Made by a program: the position numbers and the translations under genes
Notes under the pieces: generated by a model
What the model was told of the DNA's origin: nothing
Database searches by the model: none
The model's input: only the letters and a program-made list of their open reading frames with translations
Assembly (NCBI GenBank): GCA_004331795.1
Contig: SJSR01000006.1
Span: forward strand, 1-33,798
Origin: Erythrobacteraceae bacterium CFH 75059
Lineage (GTDB): Bacteria > Pseudomonadota > Alphaproteobacteria > Sphingomonadales > Sphingomonadaceae
Length of the DNA: 33,798 bases
Direction of reading: 5' to 3'
Part shown: in pieces, positions 1 to 7,990 of the stretch
Layout of the letters: each line of letters starts with the position of its first letter
Position numbering within the stretch: the first letter of the stretch is position 1

Positions 1-951
1 GGGGCGCGACGCCGCGGCCGCAGGCCGCGCGGGCGGCGCGGCAGGCGCCACAGGCGCGGGAGGCGCCACGTCGGCGAAGGCGCGCATCCGGTCGGCCAGA
101 ACCGGCGCGGCCGCCAGCGCAGGCAGCTCTGCCTCCGGCTCCGTGGTCACGACGGCGATCGACGGGCTGGGTTCGGCGCGGGGCAGGGCGGCGGCCTCGG
201 CAGCCAGCATCGGCACGCTGGGGGCATTGACGAGCGCAAGATGCGCCGGCCGCTGGTCGTGCGGCGCGACCGTCACGCCGAGCACGTTCGCGACGCGAAG
301 CGGCTGCGGCGCCGAGGTGGCTGCCGTGGCCCAGTGCTCCAGCCGCTCCCCGACCTTGTCGGCCGGCAGATCTTCGGCCGCGAGGATCCGGGCGCCGCGC
401 CATTCGCCCTGCATCGCCAGCGCGTAGGCGAAATTCTGTCGCACCTTGGCCGTGTTCTGGCCCTGCATCATGGCGCGCTGGAGAACGGCGCCGCCGCGCT
501 GCGGATCCCCGGCCAGGGTGAAGGCAAGGCCGAGATCGGCCGGATCGATCGAGTCGGCATGCGCGGCGAGAAGCGCGTGCGCCTCCGTCATCCGGTTGCT
601 GCCCGCCAGCGCGAGGGCGCGGCTGACCACCACGCGCGGGGTCACCTCGCCCAGTTCCATCGCCTCGGCGAAGCTTTCCGCGGCCGAGTGGAAGCGCCCG
701 GCCTGAAGGTAGGCCGCACCCAGCGCCACCCGGTGCTCGCCGGCGCGCGGTTCCGCCATCACCGCCGCTTCCGCATGGCGGATGGCGGCGTCGACGCGGC
801 CTTTCTCCAGAGCGGCTCCGGCCTTGCCGGCGGACACCCGCGCATCCGGGGCACGTTCGGCCGTGCATCCCGGCAGCGCGAGGACGGCAAGGGCGGTACC
901 AAGGGCGAGCGCCCTCATCCGGTGCCGGTTGTCGATGCTCGCGTGGTTCAT
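1..951 (-). CDS. TPR-repeat lipoprotein, TadD-like (3' end outside window)
   Basis: The reading frame runs from an ATG at 951 off the left edge: 317 codons without a stop, so the C-terminus is missing. Residues 12-29 form a signal peptide ending in a lipobox (LPGC, Cys29), which predicts a lipoprotein. Residues about 35-200 are helical repeats of tetratricopeptide type (AYLQAGRFHSAAESFAEAME is one), similar to TadD-like proteins. From about residue 250 the chain becomes Ala/Pro-rich, as in a linker before a C-terminal domain. In similar alphaproteobacterial proteins that domain is often SPOR, but none is visible here. The ATG overlaps the stop of the upstream RHH gene by four bases (ATGA), so the two are probably translationally coupled and belong to one operon with parA. 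TPR lipoprotein is well supported; TadD-like is inference. Confidence 0.8.
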   Translation of the reverse strand, partial: MNHASIDNRHRMRALALGTALAVLALPGCTAERAPDARVSAGKAGAALEKGRVDAAIRHAEAAVMAEPRAGEHRVALGAAYLQAGRFHSAAESFAEAMELGEVTPRVVVSRALALAGSNRMTEAHALLAAHADSIDPADLGLAFTLAGDPQRGGAVLQRAMMQGQNTAKVRQNFAYALAMQGEWRGARILAAEDLPADKVGERLEHWATAATSAPQPLRVANVLGVTVAPHDQRPAHLALVNAPSVPMLAAEAAALPRAEPSPSIAVVTTEPEAELPALAAAPVLADRMRAFADVAPPAPVAPAAPPARPAAAASRP

Positions 952-1475
952 GCTGGACCCCCTTGCGAATGGGCTGGGCGCGCGGAAACCTGCGCGGCCA
1001 GGTTCTGAACATCGGCCATGCCCGACAGCAGGGCGTCGAGCGCTTCGGTGACGAGTTGCTGGGCGCTGCGCTGCCGCAGCGTGCAGGCGAGCCGCAGCCG
1101 GAGGTGGCGTTCGGCATCGAGGCGCAGGGTGAATGCGGCGCGATCCGCCTTGTCGCGGGCGACGGTGCTGTCGGAGGGAGCACGTTTGGACCGCTTGGCG
1201 GGCAGAGACGACGGCGGGGACGCGGGCGCGGTCTTCGCGACGGGCTTGCGCGCGGCGATGGCGATCACCTCGGCCGATGCGGTCGAGATGGTCCCGGCCG
1301 CGGGATTGTCATGCGCATCGTCGCCGAGGTCGTTCCAGCCCAGATCCTCCAGATCGCTCTCCTGCACCTTGGCCATGCTGTGCGCGAGCCCGGCCTGCGA
1401 GCGCATCGCCGGACGGGCACCGCCCTTGCGGGCCAGAAGACGCGGGGAAAGGGAGGCAAAGCTGGCATCGTTCAT
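948..1475 (-). CDS. ribbon-helix-helix protein partner of ParA
   Basis: This gene encodes 175 residues. The first 100 or so are low-complexity (Ala, Ser, Pro, Lys) and probably disordered. Residues about 125-160 (AFTLRLDAERHLRLRLACTL, then QRSAQQLVTEALDALL) read as a short beta strand and two helices, the pattern of a CopG/ParD/ParG ribbon-helix-helix DNA-binding domain. The ATG at 1475 has AAGGAAA just upstream. It lies 43 bases after parA and overlaps the following lipoprotein gene by four bases. Small RHH proteins beside ParA ATPases can be DNA-binding or ATPase-stimulating partners (ParF/ParG is one example). That role is inferred from position and fold. An in-frame upstream extension into parA is possible, but it has no separate support and is not used. 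Confidence 0.75.
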   Translation of the reverse strand: MNDASFASLSPRLLARKGGARPAMRSQAGLAHSMAKVQESDLEDLGWNDLGDDAHDNPAAGTISTASAEVIAIAARKPVAKTAPASPPSSLPAKRSKRAPSDSTVARDKADRAAFTLRLDAERHLRLRLACTLRQRSAQQLVTEALDALLSGMADVQNLAAQVSARPAHSQGGPA

Positions 1476-1518
1476 GACGATCGGTTTCCTTGATGCACCG
1501 GGGCCGCCGAACCAGTGA

Positions 1519-2235
1519 CTACTGGGCGACCCGACGTCCGAACCCTCCGGCCGGACGCTGCTGATGCGCGATCTGCGATGTCGAGGCGGGGGCGGCGAAG
1601 ACGGTGCGGCGGAAGTTCTTCTCGAGCCGGTCGGCAAGGTAGTTCCACAGCGTCGTGACTTCGAGCGCGGAGCGGCTGTTGGCATCGACCTCCATCACCG
1701 TGCGTCCGTCGATCATCGAGGCGGCAAAATCCGTGCGGTGGTGGAGCGTGATCGGTGCCACCGTGCCGTGCTGCGACAGGGCGACCGCCGCCTCCGAGGT
1801 GATCTTGGCCTTGGGCGTGGCGCCGTTGACGACGAACACGAGCGGCTTGCCGGCGCGCTCGCACAGGTCCACCGTGGCGCCCACCGCGCGCAGGTCGTGG
1901 GGCGAGGGGCGGGTCGGGACCACGATGAGTTCGGCCACGGAGATCACCGACTGGATCGCCATGGTGATCGCCGGCGGCGTGTCGATCACCGCGAGCTTGA
2001 AGCCCTGCTGCCGCAGGATCTGCAGGTCGTTGGCAAGGCGCGCGACGGTGGTCTGCGCAAAGGCCGGGTATTCGGCCTCGCGCTCGTTCCACCAGTCCGC
2101 GAGCGAGCCTTGCGGGTCGATGTCGATCAGGACCACCGGACCCGCTCCGGCGCGCTGCGCCTGCACGGCCAGATGCCCCGACAGGGTTGTTTTGCCAGAA
2201 CCGCCCTTTTGCGATGCCAATGCCAGTACTCGCAA
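1519..2235 (-). CDS. ParA-family (MinD/Soj-type) ATPase
   Basis: This is a 238-residue P-loop ATPase of the ParA/MinD type. It has the deviant Walker A motif KGGSGKTT (about residues 10-17), the A' motif DIDPQGSLADW (about 38-48) and Walker B AVIDTPPA (about 83-90). There is no N-terminal helix-turn-helix domain, so it resembles small ParA forms that position cargo rather than plasmid ParA with an autoregulatory domain. The start is a TTG at 2235: GGGGGA lies six bases upstream and the Walker motif begins at the usual distance. ParB and parS are not adjacent; an RHH protein takes the partner position. The gene leads a minus-strand operon of parA, RHH protein and TPR lipoprotein. It is probably not the chromosomal parA, which normally sits with parB near the origin; this is inference. 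Confidence 0.9.
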   Translation of the reverse strand: MRVLALASQKGGSGKTTLSGHLAVQAQRAGAGPVVLIDIDPQGSLADWWNEREAEYPAFAQTTVARLANDLQILRQQGFKLAVIDTPPAITMAIQSVISVAELIVVPTRPSPHDLRAVGATVDLCERAGKPLVFVVNGATPKAKITSEAAVALSQHGTVAPITLHHRTDFAASMIDGRTVMEVDANSRSALEVTTLWNYLADRLEKNFRRTVFAAPASTSQIAHQQRPAGGFGRRVAQ

Positions 2236-2396
2236 GGATCATCCCCCTTGATGGACACACGCCCGATCGTGAGTCTTCCACGGCCCGGCACCGGCTGTTC
2301 TTGCAGCGCACCCCTAATATTGCGTTAAGTCCGCTCTCTTGCGCACGCCCCGGCGGCGGTTCACAACTGGGCGCCGGAACAGGCGGGGAGGGGCGC

Positions 2397-3359
2397 ATGG
2401 TCGCAGCGCGACGGGCAGTGTGTCTGCTGGCAGGAGGTGTCCTGTTTCTGGCCGGACAGGCAGCGGCTCAGCAAGGCACCCCGCAGGACGGCGCCGGCGA
2501 GTCCACGTTGGCGGCGGGCGTTGCGGCGTGGGAGCGGGGCGACGACGCGGAAGCGGTGCGGCACTGGCGGGCGCTGGCAGAGGCCGGCGACGCGGCGGCG
2601 CAGTTCAACCTCGCGCAGGCCTATCGCCTCGGCCGGGGCGTGGCGCCGGACCGGCAGCAGGCGCTGCGCCTTTATGCCGCCGCTGCGGCGCAGGGACATG
2701 AACAGGCGGCGATCAACCACGCCATCCTCCGCTATGCCGAAGGCGAGCAGCGCGCGGCGATGCCGCTCTTGCGCGCGGCCGCCGAGGCGGGGGATGCCCG
2801 CGCGCGCTATCTCGTCGGACTGGCGCACATCAACGGCGACTGGCTCGACCTCGACCTGCCGCGCGGCGCGGCGCTGCTGCTCCGCGCGAGCGAACAGGGT
2901 TCCGGACCGGCACGCCGGGCGCTGACGCTGGCCATGCCCCGACTCGACGCCGCCCAGCAGGCCGAGGCGCGGCGCCAAGCCGACGCGCTGCGCGCGGCGG
3001 ATGCGAGGCGCAATGCGGCTTTGGCAGCCCTTGCCGACGCGGAGGAACGGGGCGCGCGCGCTGACGTGGGTTCTGTGGGCGAGCAGGCTGCGTCTCGGCT
3101 CCAGCTCCCTGATCCGCGAACCACGCGTCCGCCCGGAAGTGTCGTGCTCCAGCTCGGGAGCTTCGCCGATCCCGCCAACGCCCGCCGCCTGCTCGAGCGT
3201 CTGCGCGCCGAGCCCGATCTCGGTCCGACGCCACCCACAATGAGGATGCAGGGCGGCCTCCACATCGTTCAGGCCGAAGGATTTGCCGATCCGCAATCGG
3301 CGCGGCAGACGTGCGACCGCCTGCGCAGGCGCGGCTTTGACTGTCTGGTGCGGCGTTGA
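2397..3359 (+). CDS. secreted Sel1-repeat / SPOR-domain protein
   Basis: This 320-residue protein has a signal peptide (MVAARRAVCLLAGG to about AAAQQ, residues 1-25). Residues about 45-170 hold Sel1-like repeats (AAQFNLAQAYRLGRGVAPDR is typical). An Ala/Arg-rich helical linker follows, and the last 75 residues form a SPOR domain (VVLQLGSFADPANARRLLER), which binds glycan strands lacking stem peptides. This predicts a periplasmic envelope protein, perhaps acting at the division septum. The ATG at 2397 follows GGGGAGGGG; an in-frame ATG 70 codons upstream is rejected because it would bury the signal peptide. The gene diverges from parA across 161 bases that must hold both promoters. Its stop overlaps the next start (TTGA), so it is coupled to the DUF418 gene. 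Confidence 0.88.
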   Translation: MVAARRAVCLLAGGVLFLAGQAAAQQGTPQDGAGESTLAAGVAAWERGDDAEAVRHWRALAEAGDAAAQFNLAQAYRLGRGVAPDRQQALRLYAAAAAQGHEQAAINHAILRYAEGEQRAAMPLLRAAAEAGDARARYLVGLAHINGDWLDLDLPRGAALLLRASEQGSGPARRALTLAMPRLDAAQQAEARRQADALRAADARRNAALAALADAEERGARADVGSVGEQAASRLQLPDPRTTRPPGSVVLQLGSFADPANARRLLERLRAEPDLGPTPPTMRMQGGLHIVQAEGFADPQSARQTCDRLRRRGFDCLVRR

Positions 3360-4630
3360 ACACCCCGGACAGCGCCAAAACCGCGCCCGTCGCGCCCGCG
3401 CCGACGGCGGAGAGCGAGCGGATCGAGTCGCTCGACTTCGTGCGCGGCATCGCCGTCATGGGAATCGTGTTCGCCAACATCGCGGGGTTCGGACATCCGC
3501 TCTCCGCCACCTTCTATCCCGGCGCCTTCCTGACCCCCGCGGGAGAGCAGGCCCAGACGGGATGGCTGGTGCAGCTCGTGCTGATCGACGGCAAGATGCG
3601 CGGACTGTTCACCGTCCTGTTCGGCGCCGGTCTGGTGCTGATGCGGGACCGGTTGCGCCGACGCGGCTTCGGCCCGGCCGTCGAGCTACGCCGGCTGCTC
3701 TGGCTGTTTGGTTTCGGAGCGGCGCACTTCGTGCTGCTGTGGCAGGGCGACATCCTGATGTCCTACGCGATGGCGGGCCTGCTGGCGCTGCCGCTGGTGA
3801 AGTGGAGCGGCAGGAGGCTGCTGTGGGCCGGGTTCGTCGGGTATGGCGTGGGCGCGGCGGTGCTGGGTGCGATGTACCTGTTCGTCGCGTGGACGGCCGC
3901 CGGCTCGCTCGACCCTGGCGGCGGCATGGGGCCGTTGCAGGCCCAGTTCCAGACGGCCGAGAGCGTCACGCTCGCGCAGGAGCGCGCCTTTGCCGATCTG
4001 GTCCAGGGTGGCCGCTACCTCGACGTTGTGGCGGCAAGCTGGCGTGAGCTTCCGGCGGCGCTCGCTTCCACCCTGCTGCTGGTGCTGTGCGAGACGCTGC
4101 CGCTGACGGTGCTCGGCATGGGGCTCTTGCGCACAGGCTTCTTCCACCCGCCTGAGCGTCTGTCACGGCTGCTGGCGCTGAGCGTGGCGGGGCTGCTGAC
4201 CGGCGGTGCGGCGACGTTCCTCATCGGGCTGGCAGAGCTGCGCGCCGGGCTGACCTACTGGGACTCGCTGGCCGCGGTGATGGGCACCACGGCGCTCCCC
4301 CGGCTGCCGATGATCCTCGGACTGGCCGGGCTGCTGCTGGTCCTCTCCGCGCAGCGGCAGGGTTTCCTGGCCGGGCGCATCCGCGCCGCCGGCCGGGTCG
4401 CCTTCAGCAACTACATCGGCACCTCGCTCGTCCTGCTGCCGGTTTTCCATGGCTGGGGGCTGGGACTGTTCGGCACCCTGAACCGCTGGGAGCTCTACGG
4501 CGTGGCCGTGCTCGTCGTCATCGGCATGCTGGCGTGGTCGGCGCCGTGGCTGGCGCGGTTCCGCTTCGGGCCGCTGGAGTGGCTGTGGCGCAGTCTCACC
4601 TACGGGCGGGTGCAGCCGCTTCGCCGCTGA
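3356..4630 (+). CDS. DUF418 (YeiB-type) integral membrane protein
   Basis: This is a 424-residue polytopic inner-membrane protein. The N-terminus (ESERIESLDFVRGIAVMGIV) and C-terminus (GPLEWLWRSLTYGRVQPLRR) match the conserved ends of the DUF418/YeiB family, and about ten hydrophobic helices lie between. The biochemical role of the family is not established; it is distantly related to acyltransferase-3-type membrane proteins. Translation starts at a TTG (3356) overlapping the stop of the SPOR gene by four bases. No ATG occurs before the conserved first helix, so TTG with translational coupling is the best choice. The 3' end converges on a small membrane-protein gene after 12 bases. Confidence 0.9.
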   Translation: MNTPDSAKTAPVAPAPTAESERIESLDFVRGIAVMGIVFANIAGFGHPLSATFYPGAFLTPAGEQAQTGWLVQLVLIDGKMRGLFTVLFGAGLVLMRDRLRRRGFGPAVELRRLLWLFGFGAAHFVLLWQGDILMSYAMAGLLALPLVKWSGRRLLWAGFVGYGVGAAVLGAMYLFVAWTAAGSLDPGGGMGPLQAQFQTAESVTLAQERAFADLVQGGRYLDVVAASWRELPAALASTLLLVLCETLPLTVLGMGLLRTGFFHPPERLSRLLALSVAGLLTGGAATFLIGLAELRAGLTYWDSLAAVMGTTALPRLPMILGLAGLLLVLSAQRQGFLAGRIRAAGRVAFSNYIGTSLVLLPVFHGWGLGLFGTLNRWELYGVAVLVVIGMLAWSAPWLARFRFGPLEWLWRSLTYGRVQPLRR

Positions 4631-4642
4631 CGCGGTCCAGCG

Positions 4643-4843
4643 TCACTCCAGCATCGTGTAGATGAACCACGAGAGCAGCGTGCCGGCGAGAAACAGCGGC
4701 CAGGACCAGAAGATCCGGTGATCGGCCAGCAGCAGCGGCTGGATGTGCAGGAATCCGCCACCCGACCCGGCCGAGCCGATGAACAGGCACACGATCCAGG
4801 TCAGCAAGGTCGCCGGCATCACCGCTTTGAACAAGGCCACCAT
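4643..4843 (-). CDS. small two-helix membrane protein
   Basis: This is a 66-residue protein with two membrane segments: residues about 8-24 (AVMPATLLTWIVCLFIGSAG) and about 42-63 (WSWPLFLAGTLLSWFIYTML). A short polar loop between them contains GSGGGFLHIQPLLLADH. I do not recognise a named family. The ATG at 4843 is chosen because GGAAGG lies about eight bases upstream. A longer in-frame reading from a GTG at 4936 (97 residues) has no ribosome-binding site and would translate an inverted repeat. It is the last gene of a minus-strand series following der and the DUF2721 gene, about 150 bases after the latter. It is probably real, with unknown function. Confidence 0.65.
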   Translation of the reverse strand: MVALFKAVMPATLLTWIVCLFIGSAGSGGGFLHIQPLLLADHRIFWSWPLFLAGTLLSWFIYTMLE

Positions 4844-4860
4844 GACCGCGCCTTCCGCCT

Positions 4861-4908
4861 CTCCGAAGCCGTTCGCGTCCCGCAGCGGCCGCGGCCGATC
4901 CTTCGGAG
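4861..4908. repeat. 8-bp inverted repeat in leader of small membrane gene
   Basis: CTCCGAAG (4861-4868) and CTTCGGAG (4901-4908) are perfect inverted copies separated by 32 bases. The interval contains the self-complementary GCGGCCGC. On the minus strand the structure lies 18-65 bases upstream of the ATG at 4843, so it could fold in the leader RNA. It could also end the preceding der transcript, although no T-tract follows. Confidence 0.45.
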
Positions 4909-4990
4909 CCGCAGCCATCGCCCGTCGGAGTGCCACAAGATGGTTGCGAAATTCTGAACGCGGCGGCGCTGACCGGCTCCGGCCGCACCG

Positions 4991-5509
4991 TCAGGGCTGC
5001 GCGCTGCCGTCGCCCTCTCCGCCGCGTCGATGGGCATCGCGCCGTTCGCGCATCCGCTGGCGGTTGCGGTGCGTGGCCACCCGCGTTTCCAGCAGGAACA
5101 GGGCAAGACCGCCCACCAGGAGCACCATCGACAGGATCCAGAAACCGGCGATCAGCACGCCGATCCGGGGCTGGATGAAGGCGCTCACGAACAGGAGCGC
5201 GATCACCACGCTGATGATGAGCGCCGCGGCCGTGCTCAGCATCACCGCACCCTGCGCGTAGATGCGGCGCTGTTCCAGCGCGGGCAGGTCGCGCACCGAT
5301 GAGCCGGCGGTCCCCTCGCGCGCCGACTGCTCGATCCGCTCGATCCGGTTCGCGACCCAGATCAGCCGATTTGTCATCACGTTCATGATCGCGCCAATGC
5401 CCGCCAGCAGGAACGCGGGGGCAAGGCTGAGCTGGACGACCGACTGCACATAGGGCGTGCTGCGCGCCTGATCGAGAAACGGCAGGTCGAGAAGGCCGTG
5501 CTCGATCAT
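4991..5509 (-). CDS. DUF2721 membrane protein
   Basis: This is a 172-residue membrane protein with three hydrophobic segments. One is near residues 25-45 (LSLAPAFLLAGIGAIMNVMT). Two lie between about 95 and 150 (LSTAAALIISVVIALLFVSA and IAGFWILSMVLLVGGLALFL). The sequence NRLIWVANRIERIEQ between the first two is typical of DUF2721 proteins, whose function is unknown. A charged Arg-rich tail follows. The ATG at 5509 overlaps the der stop by four bases (ATGA), so translation is probably coupled to der. The longer upstream frame lies entirely within der and is ignored. Confidence 0.88.
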   Translation of the reverse strand: MIEHGLLDLPFLDQARSTPYVQSVVQLSLAPAFLLAGIGAIMNVMTNRLIWVANRIERIEQSAREGTAGSSVRDLPALEQRRIYAQGAVMLSTAAALIISVVIALLFVSAFIQPRIGVLIAGFWILSMVLLVGGLALFLLETRVATHRNRQRMRERRDAHRRGGEGDGSAQP

Positions 5510-6900
5510 CGCCGCGACCGGTCGAAGGGATTGCTGGCCGAGCGGAGGGTCACGCGCACGGGAACCGCGCCGAGGCCGAGATCCCGGCGGATGCCGTTCA
5601 CCAGATACCGCTCGTAGCTGGCGGGCAGAAGGTCGAGCCGGGTGCCGAAGACCACGAACCGCGGCGGGCGGGTGCCGGCCTGCGTGATGTAGCGCAGCTT
5701 GATGCGCTTGCCACCGGGGGCAGGGGGCGGATTGGCCTCCAGCGCGGATTCGAACCAGCGGTTGAGCGCCGCCGTCGGCACGCGCCGGCTCCACGCCTCG
5801 CGCAGCTCGAATGCCGCGCCGATCATCGCGTCCAGACCCTTGCCCGTGCGCGCGCTGACGGTGAGGACGGGGAGGCCGCGGACCTGCGCCAGCCCCTCGT
5901 CGAGGGCCAGCTTGATGCCGTTGAACAGGCGACTGGCATCCTGCGCCACGTCCCATTTGTTGATCGCGATCATGAGTGCCCGGCCTTCCTCGAGCACCAT
6001 GTTGGCGATCTTGAGGTCCTGGTGCTCGAGACCGCGCGTCGCGTCGAGCAGCAGCACCACCACCTCCGCGAAGTCGACGGCGTGGCGCGCATCGGCGACA
6101 GCCAGCCGTTCCAGCTTGTCGTCGACCTTCGCCTTCTTGCGCATCCCCGCGGTGTCGATGAGGCGCACCTCGTGCGGCACACCGCTGGCATCGGTCCAGG
6201 TCCAGTCGACCGCGATCGAGTCGCGCGTGATCCCCGCCTCCGGCCCGGTCAGCAGCCGGTCCTCGCCAAGCAGGCGGTTGACGAGGGTCGATTTGCCTGC
6301 ATTGGGCCGGCCGACAATGGCCAGCTTCAGCGGTCCGGACGGGGACGGGTCTTCGCCGTCTTGCGCCGCTGCACCGCCGGACCCCGTCGTCTCCGCCTGT
6401 TCGAGCAGCGGCAGCAGGGCGTCGAAGAGGTCGGCCATGCCCTGACCGTGTTCCGCGCTGATCGCCACCGGCTCCCCCATGCCGAGGGCGTAGGCTTCGA
6501 GGATCCCCGGCTCTGCTCCGCGGCCTTCCGCCTTGTTGGCGACGAGCACGACCGGCACGGCCGCGCCGCGCTGTTCACGCAGATAGCGCGCGATCTCCTC
6601 GTCCAGAGGCGTCAGGCCCGCGCGGGCATCGACGACCAGCAGGGCCGCGGCCGCGCCTTCGAGGCTGGCGGCGGTCTGGGCCCGCATCCGTCCGGGCAGG
6701 GAGGTGGGGTCCTCCTCCTCCCACCCGGCCGTGTCGACGATGGTGAACTGAAGGCCGGCAAGTTCGGCATCGCCGTAGCGGCGGTCGCGCGTGACGCCGG
6801 GCTGGTCGTCGACGAGCGCCAGCTTCTTGCCGACCAGACGGTTGAACAGCGTGGACTTGCCGACATTGGGCCGGCCGATGATGACAACGCGCGGCTTCAT
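5506..6900 (-). CDS. der: GTPase Der (EngA), ribosome assembly
   Basis: This is a 464-residue tandem GTPase needed for maturation of the 50S ribosomal subunit. The first G domain begins at once (GRPNVGKST, residues 9-17) and has DTAGW and NKAE. The second has GRPNAGKST, DTAGM and NKWD, with an acidic/Pro-rich linker between. A C-terminal KH-like domain follows (KLRYITQAGTRPPRFVVFGT). The length is close to the family norm. The ATG at 6900 is chosen because homologues start directly before the first beta strand; a GTG twelve codons upstream is possible but lacks a clear ribosome-binding site. It follows the DUF3297 gene by 42 bases and overlaps the DUF2721 gene, so all three are probably cotranscribed. 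Confidence 0.97.
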   Translation of the reverse strand: MKPRVVIIGRPNVGKSTLFNRLVGKKLALVDDQPGVTRDRRYGDAELAGLQFTIVDTAGWEEEDPTSLPGRMRAQTAASLEGAAAALLVVDARAGLTPLDEEIARYLREQRGAAVPVVLVANKAEGRGAEPGILEAYALGMGEPVAISAEHGQGMADLFDALLPLLEQAETTGSGGAAAQDGEDPSPSGPLKLAIVGRPNAGKSTLVNRLLGEDRLLTGPEAGITRDSIAVDWTWTDASGVPHEVRLIDTAGMRKKAKVDDKLERLAVADARHAVDFAEVVVLLLDATRGLEHQDLKIANMVLEEGRALMIAINKWDVAQDASRLFNGIKLALDEGLAQVRGLPVLTVSARTGKGLDAMIGAAFELREAWSRRVPTAALNRWFESALEANPPPAPGGKRIKLRYITQAGTRPPRFVVFGTRLDLLPASYERYLVNGIRRDLGLGAVPVRVTLRSASNPFDRSRR

Positions 6901-6942
6901 CCTGCCGTCAGGCACACGCCCTTGCGCGCCGGGCACGACATC

Positions 6943-7260
6943 TCAGGACGCCGCGCGGGCAACCGGCGCCGCCTCGCCCAGATCCTCGAACCATGCCTCG
7001 ACCGGTCCGTTGAGCCGGATGGTCAGCGGCCGTCCATGGCGATCGACGCTTTTGCCGGCCTGCACGCGCACCCACCCTTCGGAGATGCAGTATTCCTCCA
7101 CGTCGCGGCGGACCCGTCCCTTGAAGCGGATGCCCACACCCCGGCGCAGCAGCGCCGCGTCGAAGGCAGGGCTGCGCGGGTTGACCGACAGATGGTCGGG
7201 CGGCACGTCCGGTGCCGCGGCTGCACCCTGCTCGGCTGTGTCGAGAAGATCTTCGGACAT
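6943..7260 (-). CDS. DUF3297 family protein
   Basis: This is a 105-residue soluble protein. The core PPDHLSVNPRSPAFDAALLR, then RGVGIRFKG, EEYCISEGWVRV and NGPVEAWFE is the conserved DUF3297 pattern found in many proteobacteria. The molecular function is not established. About twenty Ala-rich residues precede the core and a short Ala-rich tail follows. The start at 7260 gives a normal family N-terminus. It stands directly upstream of der and 57 bases downstream of a small proline-rich protein gene, all on the minus strand. Confidence 0.9.
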   Translation of the reverse strand: MSEDLLDTAEQGAAAAPDVPPDHLSVNPRSPAFDAALLRRGVGIRFKGRVRRDVEEYCISEGWVRVQAGKSVDRHGRPLTIRLNGPVEAWFEDLGEAAPVARAAS

Positions 7261-7317
7261 GGAGGGCGGCTCTAGGCTGCCGGCTGCGGCAGGGCAACCG
7301 ACAAAGCGCGGCGCGGC

Positions 7318-7500
7318 CTACAGGGTCTGCGGCGGCGCTTCGCTCGGAGCGGTGTCGGGCTGGTCATAGTCCGGCTGCGGCGGGTCGATCTCGTCGGGCG
7401 TCGTGCCCGGTTCTTCCATCGGCGCCGGCATCGGCGGGCTTTCCGGAGGCGAGGCCGGCTCGATCGTATCGGGCGCGGGCGGTTCGGGGGTGGTGGCCAT
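7318..7500 (-). CDS. 60-residue proline-rich acidic small protein
   Basis: This short frame encodes 60 residues: 20 are proline, 13 are Asp or Glu, and none is Lys, Arg or His. It must be acidic and intrinsically disordered. There is no signal peptide or membrane segment. The ATG at 7500 has a strong site (AGGAG, five bases away). That AGGAG overlaps the TAG stop of the preceding small gene, so the two are probably translated together. I recognise no family. The ribosome-binding site and tight spacing support a real gene, but composition bias in GC-rich DNA could create such a frame by chance. Confidence 0.55.
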   Translation of the reverse strand: MATTPEPPAPDTIEPASPPESPPMPAPMEEPGTTPDEIDPPQPDYDQPDTAPSEAPPQTL

Positions 7501-7508
7501 GAACACTC

Positions 7509-7697
7509 CTAGTCGGGAGGGAGAAGGGCCGGGCTTGCCACTTCGCCGGGTTGCTCGCGGTCGGGGCGACGCTGCGTGACCGCCTCGTCCGCGTCGATCC
7601 CGGCCGCGTCGGCGTCGCGCTCCAGCTCGCTGGCGCCCAGGGGGCGCCGATCCGTGTCGATCGGCAAGGGGACGGGTTCGGGCAGTGGCGTGACCAT
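7509..7697 (-). CDS. 62-residue acidic small protein
   Basis: This short frame encodes 62 residues rich in Pro, Asp, Glu and Arg (TDRRPLGASELERDADAAGI is the middle part). It has no membrane segment and no family I can name. The ATG at 7697 has AAGGA eight bases upstream. The stop is eight bases before the next small gene, so the pair looks like the head of the minus-strand series leading to DUF3297 and der. The gene diverges from tRNA-Leu across 149 bases. The good ribosome-binding site and coupling are the main support; function is unknown. Confidence 0.55.
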   Translation of the reverse strand: MVTPLPEPVPLPIDTDRRPLGASELERDADAAGIDADEAVTQRRPDREQPGEVASPALLPPD

Positions 7698-7846
7698 GAT
7701 GTCAGTCCTTCCGCAGCGTCGAACGAACGCGGCCGCGGACCTGTTCCCGCGCCGCGGTTCGCGCGCTTGCCCTTTGGCGGCAACGTCTCTAGAGGCGCTG
7801 GCATCATGCGCGGCGGGGCTGCCGGCTTCGACGCGTTGCGCGTTCG

Positions 7847-7931
7847 GCGGGCGTGGCGGAATTGGTAGACGCGCTGGTTTTAGGTACCAGTATCGCATGA
7901 TGTGGGGGTTCGAGTCCCTTCGCCCGCACCA
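7847..7931 (+). tRNA. tRNA-Leu (anticodon UAG)
   Basis: This 85-base class II tRNA has acceptor strands GCGGGCG (7847-7853) and CGCCCGC (7921-7927), discriminator A and an encoded CCA. The anticodon arm is CTGGT-TTTAGGT-ACCAG, giving anticodon TAG, which reads CUN leucine codons. The T arm contains GGTTCGAGTCC and a variable arm is present. It lies 59 bases upstream of tig on the same strand, so some transcripts may continue into tig. Confidence 0.97.
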
Positions 7932-7990
7932 GTCCGCCCACCCCCGCCCTTGTCGTGAAGCTTTCGAAGTAGAGGCAGCAGAACAGACCT

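Noticed and set aside
1476-1685. N-terminal extension of the RHH protein into the ParA gene
   Set aside because: The extra residues are Pro/Ser/Arg low-complexity and overlap conserved ParA; the ATG at 1475 has its own ribosome-binding site.
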